This document shows, one piece after another, positions 32,814 through 40,644 of a stretch of DNA of 49,974 nucleotides (position 1 is the first letter of the stretch; every line of letters begins with the position of its first letter). Position numbers and translations under genes: made by a program. The stretch comes from Clostridia bacterium (GTDB taxonomy: Bacteria > Bacillota_A > Clostridia > Oscillospirales > CAG-272), in NCBI GenBank assembly GCA_017466455.1, contig JAFTUD010000020.1, positions 1 to 49,974 of the forward strand. Reading direction: 5' to 3'. Under the pieces are notes generated by a model. The model had not been told where the DNA came from, searched no databases, and was given only the letters and a program-made list of their open reading frames with translations.

Positions 32814-35021
32814 ATGAGAAAAACCGATTATATTGACCCCATAATAGGCACAGTTGGAGATGAGCAGGACAGTAGCTTCCACGGTGGAGGAAAAACTCAT
32901 CCCGGAGCATGTCTGCCGGGCGGAATGGTACAGCTCAGTCCGGATACAACAACAAGCGGAGATAATGGCACAGGCTATAACTATTGCCAAAGCACAATAG
33001 AGGGCTTCAGCTTTAACCATATGAGTGGTATAGGCTGGTACGGCGACCTTGGAAATATCCAAATAATGCCGGTAGTAGGGGCGTGCGACCTTCGTAGCGG
33101 AAGTAATGATGAAGCACCGCTTAAAAAGGGAAAGGATGGATGGAAATCCCCATTCTCTCACGAAAAGGAATGTGCCAAGGCAGGCTATTACTCCGTAATG
33201 CTTGAAAAATATGGCATTTTTGCCGAGGCAAGCGCAACCCAAAGAACGGGAATTTTGCGCCTTACCTATCCTAAGAGCAGTGAGTCGGGGCTGATTTTCA
33301 ATCTTAGCAGAAGAATAGCGGGAAAGGCTGATTATCAAAGTGTAAAAATCGTTGATAACAGATACATATCGGGACATATCCATTGCACACCAAAGGGCGG
33401 TGGCTTCGGCAGAGGCGGTGGAAATATCGGCTATGAGCTTTACTTTTACGCCGAGATTTCAAAACCTGCAAAAAGCGTAAAATTCTTTGAAAACGAGGAG
33501 CTTGTCGCGCCAAACGCCACTGAGTATGAGGGCGAGGATGTCGGAGCTCTGCTTACCTTTGATACCGAAAAGAGCGAGAGCGTGTGCGTAAAATGCGCGA
33601 TTTCATATACCGATGAGGCAGGCGCAAGGCTAAACTTTGATGCCGAGTGCAGGGATAAGAGCTTTGATATCATTCGCGAGAATGCTGTTGCCGAATGGGA
33701 AAGCTCCATGGAGTGCGTAAGCGTTGAGGGAAGCGATGAAATTGATAAAACAATATTCTATACCTGCCTTTACCATACACTTCTTGACCCCCGTATAATG
33801 GCGGACTGTGACGGACGCTTCCGCACCGCTGAGGGAAGGATAAAAAGGGTAGACTATACTCACCGCACAATGCTTAGCGGATGGGATGTGTATCGTAGCG
33901 AGTTTCCCTTGCTCACCCTGATTTCCCCCGAAACGGTAAATGATGAAATCAACTCCCTTATAAATATAGCGTCGGAGAAGAATTCCTCACTCCCAAGATG
34001 GGAGCTTATGGGAATTGACTCAAAATGTATGGTTGGCGACCCCGCGCTTCTTATTTTTGCCGATGCCTATGTAAAGGGAATAAGGAATTACGATAGTGAG
34101 CGCGCATACGAGCTTTGCTATGCGTCAGCCCTTGCCAAGACCGAGCTAAACGGCAAACCGTTTGACTCAATCAGACGAAGCACATTGAATTACCTGTATG
34201 GCGCGTATGTCACGGGTAATATAAGCGAAACCTTGGAACTGCTTCTTGCCGACTACGCAATGGAAAATGTCGCTCGTGAAATGGAAAAGAGCGATGATGT
34301 GTCGTATTTTAACTCCCGTCGCAACCGATATAAGGAAAATTACGACCCCAAAATCGGCTATATGAACGCAAGAGATGAAAGGGGTAATTTCGCCCCCGTC
34401 ACCGATAAATATTCCTGTAACGGATGCGTGGAAAGCAATATTTATCAGCAGTCTTGGTTCGTTCCGTACGATGTTGAGGGCGTCTGCGAGCTTTTTGGCA
34501 AGCAAAGGTCAATTACTGAGCTAAACGAGCTTTTTGAAAAGGCTGACCTCGGCGCGCTTTGGAACGAAAACTATAACCATTCAAATGAGCCATGCCATAA
34601 CCTCACCCACTATTTTAATATCCTTGGCGTGCCACACCTCACCCAATACTGGACAAGGCGTGTGCAAAAGGAAGCATACCGCACAGGCGCATTCGGCTTC
34701 TGCGGAAACGAGGATGTAGGACAGCTCTCGGCATGGTATGTGCTTAGCGCCCTTGGACTTGCTCAAATATGCCCAAGTGAAAAGACCTTCCAGCTAAATA
34801 CTCCTCTTTTCAAATCGGCAACCTTAAAGCTTGACCCCAAATATCACTCCTGTAAGCGCTCAACCACTGTAAAAATAGAGTGCGATAAGGACCCCTTGGA
34901 ATATCCGTATATTGATAAAATTCTCCTTAATGGAAACGAAATAAAGGGTCACTCCGTCTCCTACGATGACCTCACAAACGGAGCAGAGCTAACCTTTATC
35001 CTAACAAAAAATTCAAAATAA
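32814..35021 (+). CDS. GH92 family alpha-mannosidase
   Basis: 735 aa, normal length for the family. GH92 enzymes are calcium-dependent exo-alpha-mannosidases, often acting on N-glycan or yeast mannans. Diagnostic segments: YIDPIIGTVGDE, THPGACLPGGMVQLSPDT (29-45), FSFNHMSGIGWYGD, a DPRIMADCDGRFR strand, SGWDVYRSEFPLL and GNEDVGQLSAWYVLSALGL (about 630-648), which holds the catalytic glutamate. There is no signal peptide, so the protein is probably cytoplasmic, unlike the exported Bacteroidetes forms, and would act on imported oligosaccharides. Single gene with its own promoter and terminator. Linkage specificity cannot be told. Confidence 0.92.
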   Translation: MRKTDYIDPIIGTVGDEQDSSFHGGGKTHPGACLPGGMVQLSPDTTTSGDNGTGYNYCQSTIEGFSFNHMSGIGWYGDLGNIQIMPVVGACDLRSGSNDEAPLKKGKDGWKSPFSHEKECAKAGYYSVMLEKYGIFAEASATQRTGILRLTYPKSSESGLIFNLSRRIAGKADYQSVKIVDNRYISGHIHCTPKGGGFGRGGGNIGYELYFYAEISKPAKSVKFFENEELVAPNATEYEGEDVGALLTFDTEKSESVCVKCAISYTDEAGARLNFDAECRDKSFDIIRENAVAEWESSMECVSVEGSDEIDKTIFYTCLYHTLLDPRIMADCDGRFRTAEGRIKRVDYTHRTMLSGWDVYRSEFPLLTLISPETVNDEINSLINIASEKNSSLPRWELMGIDSKCMVGDPALLIFADAYVKGIRNYDSERAYELCYASALAKTELNGKPFDSIRRSTLNYLYGAYVTGNISETLELLLADYAMENVAREMEKSDDVSYFNSRRNRYKENYDPKIGYMNARDERGNFAPVTDKYSCNGCVESNIYQQSWFVPYDVEGVCELFGKQRSITELNELFEKADLGALWNENYNHSNEPCHNLTHYFNILGVPHLTQYWTRRVQKEAYRTGAFGFCGNEDVGQLSAWYVLSALGLAQICPSEKTFQLNTPLFKSATLKLDPKYHSCKRSTTVKIECDKDPLEYPYIDKILLNGNEIKGHSVSYDDLTNGAELTFILTKNSK

Positions 35022-35027
35022 AGATAA

Positions 35028-35062
35028 AATCACGAAAGACTTAGCCTTTCGTGATTTCGTTT
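35028..35062. terminator. Bidirectional terminator between GH92 and the membrane protein gene
   Basis: AAATCACGAAAG (35028-35039) pairs with CTTTCGTGATTT (35046-35057); T-rich on the plus side. Confidence 0.8.
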
Positions 35063-35968
35063 TTAAAAATTATTCTTCGTGTGACCGCAGTTTTCGCATT
35101 TGTAATTGTGCACCGTGTATTTTCCACTTGTTTTGTATGTGCTTGAATAGCCCTCAAAATGCCCCTTTTGCCCCGTTTCAAGCTTATACTGATTGCCATT
35201 TGAATCGGTAAGCGTGCCTATATCCTTGCGAGTTGATGAAACCCAGCGAGTTCCGTTTACGGTGTACTCTCTTTGTAGCCCTTGGCGTTCCTGTTTATCA
35301 ATAGCAATCCAACAAAACAGCCTGCCACAATTCGGACAATTTTCATAGTATTTGGCAAAGGAAACAGCAAAGGATAGCGCACGAATGCTAAGAGTAATAA
35401 AGCCTACATTAGATAAGGTAGTTAAAAATGCAACCGCAAAAACTCCTTTTCTTACCGTATCGGGATTAGGCGTTAAAAAATATCCGCCATTTATGACATA
35501 TACCGAAGCAATTACTGAACCAACACTTAATGTTAAAAACATCAAAAAAATAAGCCAAAGATTTAAAATCAAAAGAGAAGGTCTTGTCCAACCGATTCGT
35601 TTGCCTATTTTTTTGTGTTTCGCCCAATTCCTATTATCAAAAATTTCTTCTATCCAGTCCGTAAAATAGTGCATATCAATACCACCGTTTACATATATAG
35701 CAATAATTGCAATTATTATTGATAAAACAATTCCAATAGCAAAAGAAATTATGTAAGGATTTAATGGATTAGCATAAGAATAGCCCGGGATAAATATTAA
35801 GCTTGCCAAAATAGCATAAATTAACCCAATCGGCACTCCAAAAGCCAAGGGATTCCACCAAGTGACCGCCAAAAAATGATATAAAGCCTTCAAAAATACG
35901 AATTTATCCGCAGGATGTCGACTTTTTTTACTATTGTCAAGATTTGTTGAATTTTCATGTTTTTTCAT
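35063..35968 (-). CDS. Membrane protein with C-terminal zinc ribbon, unrecognised
   Basis: 301 aa from ATG 35968, which follows AAGGAGTTATTTT; a frame open to 36031 lacks such a site. A polar N-terminus (1-25) is followed by about four membrane segments (roughly 45-70, 75-95, 132-157, 170-200). The C-terminal 100 residues are soluble and contain paired CPNCG and CENCG motifs, about 85 residues apart, with a Tyr/Gly-rich strand region between them, consistent with a split zinc ribbon. I do not recognise the family. The gene is divergent from the small XRE repressor, whose operators lie in the shared intergenic region. Confidence 0.75.
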   Translation of the reverse strand: MKKHENSTNLDNSKKSRHPADKFVFLKALYHFLAVTWWNPLAFGVPIGLIYAILASLIFIPGYSYANPLNPYIISFAIGIVLSIIIAIIAIYVNGGIDMHYFTDWIEEIFDNRNWAKHKKIGKRIGWTRPSLLILNLWLIFLMFLTLSVGSVIASVYVINGGYFLTPNPDTVRKGVFAVAFLTTLSNVGFITLSIRALSFAVSFAKYYENCPNCGRLFCWIAIDKQERQGLQREYTVNGTRWVSSTRKDIGTLTDSNGNQYKLETGQKGHFEGYSSTYKTSGKYTVHNYKCENCGHTKNNF

Positions 35969-36122
35969 AAAATAACTCCTTAGGAATTCTATTTTAAAGT
36001 TGAATTTTGCAACAAAATTTCGCAAAAGCACAAATTAGCCTGCTTTGAAACCTATGCTGTAATCATCAAAGCAAATAGAAGTACTCAATTATTCACCTTA
36101 AAAAACTAAATAAAAAAGCGTT

Positions 36123-36190
36123 TTGTCCTATCATAGGACAATATTTTCGTGAATATAGTATATCATAATAATTGTCCTATGTCAAGACAA
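36123..36190. promoter_or_regulatory. Operator pair upstream of the XRE regulator
   Basis: TTGTCCTATCATAGGACAA (36123-36141) is a perfect 19-base palindrome around its central base. A second copy of the half-site, TTGTCCTATG (36172-36181), continues to AAGACAA (36184-36190), making a weaker palindrome of the same length. They lie about 49 bases apart, flanking an AT-rich stretch that would hold the promoter core, and the second ends 13 bases before the regulator's start codon. The layout is typical of an autorepressed XRE gene. Confidence 0.75.
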
Positions 36191-36203
36191 AAAGGAGAAT
36201 TTT

Positions 36204-36458
36204 ATGGCAAGAATTATAGATAGCGAAAAGGTTAATTTGATAGGCAATAATGTCAAAAAATACAGAAAAAAGAGACACATTAGTCAACAAACCTTGTCAA
36301 ATCTCTTAGAGCTGATGGGCGTTTATGTTTGTAGGGGCTCTATTTCAAGAATAGAGGATCGCTCACGCACAGTTACGGATATTGAGCTTTTTGCGATAGC
36401 GAAGGCTCTGAGGGTCGAAATATCAGACCTTATTGAAAATGATATAATTGATGTATAA
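36204..36458 (+). CDS. Small XRE-family HTH transcriptional regulator
   Basis: 84 aa, consisting of one helix-turn-helix domain: IGNNVKKYRKKRHISQQTLS (about 12-31), GSISRIEDRSRTVTDIELFAIAKAL. The recognition helix is around residues 46-56. There is no partner or sensor domain, so it should act as a dimeric repressor. The start follows AAAAAGGAGAATTTT. The two palindromes just upstream suggest it represses itself and perhaps the divergent zinc-ribbon membrane protein. It ends at its own terminator. Confidence 0.88.
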   Translation: MARIIDSEKVNLIGNNVKKYRKKRHISQQTLSNLLELMGVYVCRGSISRIEDRSRTVTDIELFAIAKALRVEISDLIENDIIDV

Positions 36459-36486
36459 AAGGCGGATGCAGGCACATCCGCCTTTG
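36458..36486 (+). terminator. Intrinsic terminator of the XRE gene
   Basis: AAAGGCGGATG pairs with CATCCGCCTTT, starting at the stop codon. Confidence 0.85.
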
Positions 36487-36511
36487 AATTTAAAGAAAGT
36501 TAAAAACCCCT

Positions 36512-36540
36512 TGATTTTTTCGTTTAAATATGATAAAGTA
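36512..36540 (+). promoter_or_regulatory. Promoter of the DUF6273 gene
   Basis: TTGATT (36512-36517), 17-base spacer, TAAAGT (36535-36540). Confidence 0.65.
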
Positions 36541-36580
36541 TAAGATAGGAAATTATGTATAACCAAAACAAGGAGAAAAA

Positions 36581-37972
36581 ATGGCAAAATTTAAATGTAT
36601 AAAATGCTCCGCATCCTTTGACGATGATGTGCGTGGCATAGTTTATTGTCCTTATTGCTTTGAAATTCAACCCCTTCCGCCCACCCTTACCTATGAGCAG
36701 AGGGAAAGCGTGTATCAAAATGCTTTGCAAATTGCCGAGCGTGCAAGGACTGTTGAAAACCTTGAGGATGTAGCGAAAATCTTTGAACAGCTTGGCGACT
36801 ACGGCGATTCAAGAGCCGAGGCGGAAAGATGCAGAAAAAAGCTTCGCGAGATGAAAAACGACGAGGTCTATACCAAGGCGCTCGACCTGCTCGGTAAGGA
36901 AAGCGTTCGTAATTATAAGGAGGCAATCGCCCTTCTTGAAACAATTCCCGAGTGGCGTAATGCCTCATTTAAGCTTGATGAAGCAAGAAAAAAGCTTGAA
37001 ATTCTTATTGAAAAGCGCCAAAAGCAACGCGATAAGGCGTTTAAAATAGCAATGATTATTTCCGCAATCCTAATCGTTGTGGCAATCGCAACCTACCTAA
37101 TTATTGAGTTCGCCGTGCCCGCAATCAGATATTCAAGCGCGCTCAATCAAATTGAGGATGGCGAATACGATAAGGCGTACGCAACGCTTGAGGACCTCGG
37201 AAATTATAAAAACGCTGTTGAGGAGCTTAAAAAGAGCAAATATACCCGCGCTATTGAATATGAGGCGCAGGGAGATATCCTTACCGCATGTAAGCTTTAC
37301 GGTCAAGCAGTTGGCTATGGAGATGCCGAGGCAAGGCAAATCGCAATTTGTAAGACCCTCACAATAGCGGAGCAAATTTCCTTGCTTGGAAAGGGCAATA
37401 CAGTCGTTCTTGGAAGATACGAGCAAAACCCAGCACAGGAAGGAACGGAAACGCTTGAATGGATAATTGCCGAGAAGGACGGCGATAAGGCGTTGCTAAT
37501 CAGTAAATACGCAATAGAGGCATCGGTTTTCTCTGTAAAGCCAACCACATGGAGCAAATCCGAGCTTAGAGCATGGCTCAATAGCGATATAAGTAGCGGA
37601 TTTTTCGGTCAGGTTTTCTATAAGAACGAAAGAAATAGCATTTTAAGAAATAGCACAGTTACAGTCTATAAGGACTTGGCAGGCGAAGAGAAGGTTGATA
37701 TTTGCGAGGACCGTGTATTTATTCTCAGCGAAAACGAGGCAAGTAAATACTTCACCGATAACGATGCAAGATGCGCCCTTGCAACCGAATTTCTTAAAAC
37801 GAGAAATAATACCTCATTCCTACCCGATAACGGAATGGCTCGTTACTGGCTACGCTCTAATACCCCCGACGGTAAAATTATGTATGTAAACGCAGGCGGC
37901 GGCTTTAGCGAAAGCGAGCATAACGCAATAAGGGCTCTGCGTCCGGCAATTTGGGTAAGCACAAATCAATAA
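36581..37972 (+). CDS. Zinc ribbon, TPR-like repeats, one membrane segment and C-terminal DUF6273
   Basis: 463 aa. Zinc ribbon: C6/C9 and C23/C26 (CIKC, CPYC). Four helical-pair repeats of TPR/Sel1 type at about 65-88, 112-140, 196-221 and 229-256 (AKIFEQLGDYGDS, AIALLETIPEWRN, AYATLEDLGNYKN, ACKLYGQAVGYGD). A single membrane segment at about 155-177 splits the repeats, two on each side. The end, from about 270, is a DUF6273-type domain (VVLGRYEQ, WIIAEKDGDKALLIS, LRAWLNS, FILSENEASKYF, YWLRSNTP, ALRPAIWVS). Function unknown; the layout suits a receptor or scaffold. Single gene with its own promoter. Confidence 0.8.
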   Translation: MAKFKCIKCSASFDDDVRGIVYCPYCFEIQPLPPTLTYEQRESVYQNALQIAERARTVENLEDVAKIFEQLGDYGDSRAEAERCRKKLREMKNDEVYTKALDLLGKESVRNYKEAIALLETIPEWRNASFKLDEARKKLEILIEKRQKQRDKAFKIAMIISAILIVVAIATYLIIEFAVPAIRYSSALNQIEDGEYDKAYATLEDLGNYKNAVEELKKSKYTRAIEYEAQGDILTACKLYGQAVGYGDAEARQIAICKTLTIAEQISLLGKGNTVVLGRYEQNPAQEGTETLEWIIAEKDGDKALLISKYAIEASVFSVKPTTWSKSELRAWLNSDISSGFFGQVFYKNERNSILRNSTVTVYKDLAGEEKVDICEDRVFILSENEASKYFTDNDARCALATEFLKTRNNTSFLPDNGMARYWLRSNTPDGKIMYVNAGGGFSESEHNAIRALRPAIWVSTNQ

Positions 37973-37976
37973 AAAA

Positions 37977-38040
37977 TAAAACGGACTGATTGAATGAACT
38001 TTTTGGGGTTCACTTCAGATTTCAGTCCGTTTTGCTTTTG
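37977..38040. terminator. Long hairpin terminator between convergent genes
   Basis: ACGGACTGA pairs with TCAGTCCGT, and inside it TGAATGAAC pairs imperfectly with GTTCACTTCA; T-runs follow on the plus strand, and it can also serve nfo on the minus strand. Confidence 0.7.
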
Positions 38041-38047
38041 TAAATTA

Positions 38048-38887
38048 TTATAAATCCTTTACTAAATCCTGTAAAAGTGCAATTTCCTTGGCGTATCCGT
38101 CAAGCTCGTTTGGCGTTTCAAGGCAAATCGGCAGAGAAGCGATGATAGGATTTGAAACAATTCGCTTAATTCCGTCAAGCGAAAGCGAGCCAAGCCCGAT
38201 TTTCTCATGCCTGTCTTTTTTTGCGCCAAGCGGATTTTTACTATCGTTTAAGTGGATAGCCTTCAGTCTGTCAATTCCAATAACCCTGTCAAACTCGTCA
38301 AGCACTGCTTGAGGGTCAGACGCAATGTCATATCCCGCATCGCTGACATGGCATGTGTCAAGGCAAACACCAAGATGCGATGAGTCCTCAACGAGGTCAA
38401 TAATCCTTCGTATTTCCTCAAAGCTTTTTCCAATCTCCGTACCCTTGCCCGCCATCGTTTCAATAAGAACGGTGGTGTTTTTTGCATGCTTTAAAATCGC
38501 GTTCAGCGTGTCCGCAGTCTTTGCAATTCCAACATCAACCCCCTGCGAAACATGATTTCCGGGGTGAAAATTGTAAAGCGCATTCGGTAGCTTTTCGAGA
38601 AGGCAAACCTCTTTAACCATCGTTTCCTTCGTGTATTCGCGAATACTCTCGTCGCTTGCGCAGGGATTGAAGGTGTATGGCGCATGCGCAATAATCGGCG
38701 CAAAATCATTTTCCCTCAAAATAGAGCATAGCGCGTTAATGTCCGCATCCGTAGGCTCCTTGTGCGACCCGCCTCGAGGATTTCTTGTAAAAAACTGAAA
38801 GGTCCTTGCCCCTACTGAAAGAGCATCAAGCCCCATTTTCTCCCATCCGCCCGAAACGGAAAGATGGCAACCTAATTTAAGCCTCAT
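38048..38887 (-). CDS. nfo: Endonuclease IV (AP endonuclease)
   Basis: 279 aa. Cuts the backbone 5' to abasic sites in base excision repair. Trinuclear-zinc TIM-barrel fold with the expected ligand segments: GCHLSVSGGWEKM at the start, IAHAPY, NFHPGNH, ETMAGKGTEIG, GVCLDTCHVSDAGYD, HLNDSKNPLGAKKDRHEKIG and CLETPNE at the end. All are intact. It is the last gene of the rimM-trmD-obg operon, 12 bases after obg. Confidence 0.96.
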   Translation of the reverse strand: MRLKLGCHLSVSGGWEKMGLDALSVGARTFQFFTRNPRGGSHKEPTDADINALCSILRENDFAPIIAHAPYTFNPCASDESIREYTKETMVKEVCLLEKLPNALYNFHPGNHVSQGVDVGIAKTADTLNAILKHAKNTTVLIETMAGKGTEIGKSFEEIRRIIDLVEDSSHLGVCLDTCHVSDAGYDIASDPQAVLDEFDRVIGIDRLKAIHLNDSKNPLGAKKDRHEKIGLGSLSLDGIKRIVSNPIIASLPICLETPNELDGYAKEIALLQDLVKDL

Positions 38888-38899
38888 AATAAACCTCTG

Positions 38900-40180
38900 T
38901 TAGTTAACAAAATCAAATTCAAAATCATACATGGAAACCGTGTCGCCGTCTTGACAGCCAGCCTCTCTTAACTTGTCAATCACACCGCTTTTAAGAAGCA
39001 CGCGTTGGAAAAATCCAAGCGATTCTCGGTTTTCAAAGTTGACCTGACCGACAAGATTGAATAGCCATTCGCCCTCAACAACATAAACACCCTTGGAATC
39101 CCTTGTGATTGTGACCTCATGGTCGTCCTCGCTAAGGATTTTATCCTCAGGGGAGTAGTCGGCCTCATAAATTGTAAGTGGAGGTAGCTCCTCAAGCCTT
39201 TTCGCAATGTAGGAAACAAGCTCGTCAGTGTTTTCTCCCGTGTAAGCGGAAATATACATAAGCTCCCAGCCACGGCTCTTGACATAATTTTCAAACTCAT
39301 CAACATCAAACGCATCTCTGTCAATAGAGTCTACCTTGTTTGCAACAATTATTCTCGGTCTTGTCGCAAGCTCGGGAGAGAACTTTTCAAGCTCCGTATC
39401 AATCGTTATAATATCATCAATAGGCGCTCTGCCCTCAATGCAAGAAACATCAACAAGCTGTAAAAGAAGCCTGCAACGCTCAATGTGCCTTAAAAACTCG
39501 TGTCCAAGTCCTGCACCGTCGCTTGCGCCCTCAATAAGTCCGGGAATATCCGCCATAACAAAGCCGTGACCCTCACTCACCCTTACAACACCAAGATTTG
39601 GAGAAAGAGTAGTGAAGTGATAGTCCGCAATCTTAGGACGCGCGTCGCTTACCGCCGCAAGAAGCGAGGATTTACCCGCACTCGGCAGACCGACAAGACC
39701 GACATCGGCAAGCATCTTTAATTCAAGAGTAAGCTCCCATTCCTCACCCTTAGTTCCGCTTTTCGCAAACATAGGGATTTGGCGTGTAGGCGTTGCAAAA
39801 TGCCTGTTACCCCAACCGCCACGGCCACCCTTGGCGCAAATCCAGTCCTCACAGCTTGACATGTCCTTTAAAATCTTGCCACTTGCCGAGTCCCTGATGA
39901 GCGTACCCTCGGGAACCTTGATAATAACACCTTCACCGTTCTTGCCGTGAAACTTTGCGCCGGCACCGTCGCCACCGTTTTCGGCGATGAATTTTCTTTT
40001 GTATCTGAAGGAGAGAAGCGTGTTCGTGCCCTTGTCAATCGTAAAAATTATATTACCGCCGTGACCGCCGTCACCGCCATCGGGACCGCCCTTGGCAACA
40101 TACTTTTCACGCCTGAACGAAACACATCCGTTTCCGCCGTTTCCTGCCTTTACATATATTTTTACCTTATCAATAAACAT
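38900..40180 (-). CDS. obg: GTPase Obg/CgtA
   Basis: 426 aa. Essential GTPase of late 50S assembly, linked to the stringent response and sporulation. N-terminal glycine-rich OBG fold (1-158, KAGNGGNGCVSFRREKYVAK), G domain with G1 GLPSAGKSS (164-172), DIPG switch II and NKVD (G4), and a C-terminal OCT domain (about 345-426) ending in YDFEFDFVN. Start is immediately downstream of the DUF4330-like gene (2 bases). Complete and regular. Confidence 0.97.
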   Translation of the reverse strand: MFIDKVKIYVKAGNGGNGCVSFRREKYVAKGGPDGGDGGHGGNIIFTIDKGTNTLLSFRYKRKFIAENGGDGAGAKFHGKNGEGVIIKVPEGTLIRDSASGKILKDMSSCEDWICAKGGRGGWGNRHFATPTRQIPMFAKSGTKGEEWELTLELKMLADVGLVGLPSAGKSSLLAAVSDARPKIADYHFTTLSPNLGVVRVSEGHGFVMADIPGLIEGASDGAGLGHEFLRHIERCRLLLQLVDVSCIEGRAPIDDIITIDTELEKFSPELATRPRIIVANKVDSIDRDAFDVDEFENYVKSRGWELMYISAYTGENTDELVSYIAKRLEELPPLTIYEADYSPEDKILSEDDHEVTITRDSKGVYVVEGEWLFNLVGQVNFENRESLGFFQRVLLKSGVIDKLREAGCQDGDTVSMYDFEFDFVN

Positions 40181-40182
40181 TT

Positions 40183-40611
40183 TTAACCTTCCGTATTTAG
40201 CTTAAGTGTAGTTAGGCACATCGTTGAAACCACGCTCTTGTCAGCAAGACGCAAGCAAAAGCTCTCGTTTTGTGCCAGCCTTTGTCCGTTTATGAATAAA
40301 TCTCCGTCGGCAAAATACCCGTCGGCAGATACAAACAGAATGTACCCACCGTCAAGCGCACCGATTTTACCCGTAATAACGCCACAGCCCTTTCCCTTAG
40401 CGGTGAAAATTTCATCACCGACATTAAAGGACTCCGACAGCTCGTTACTTATGGATAAGGAGTAGCTTATTTGCACTTTATCTGCGGTGATGCTTAAAAT
40501 ATCGTTGCCAAGCATTACAAAAATCAACACACCAATGACGAATGCTAAGACTAAAATAATTAAAAGATCCACAACATTAAAGCGATGCTCACCGTGTTCC
40601 CTCTTAGCCAT
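40183..40611 (-). CDS. DUF4330-like single-pass membrane protein
   Basis: 142 aa. A short basic N-terminus (AKREHGEHRFNVVD) leads into one membrane segment (about 15-37) and an outward beta-rich domain of 100 residues (ITADKVQISYSLSI, LSESFNVGDEIF, INGQRL). The layout resembles DUF4330 proteins; the match is by pattern only. Placed between an O-antigen ligase-type gene and obg in a tight operon. Function unknown. Confidence 0.65.
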   Translation of the reverse strand: MAKREHGEHRFNVVDLLIILVLAFVIGVLIFVMLGNDILSITADKVQISYSLSISNELSESFNVGDEIFTAKGKGCGVITGKIGALDGGYILFVSADGYFADGDLFINGQRLAQNESFCLRLADKSVVSTMCLTTLKLNTEG

Positions 40612-40644
40612 ACAACCCCCTTAACTTAGTCAAAAGCCCAAGAC

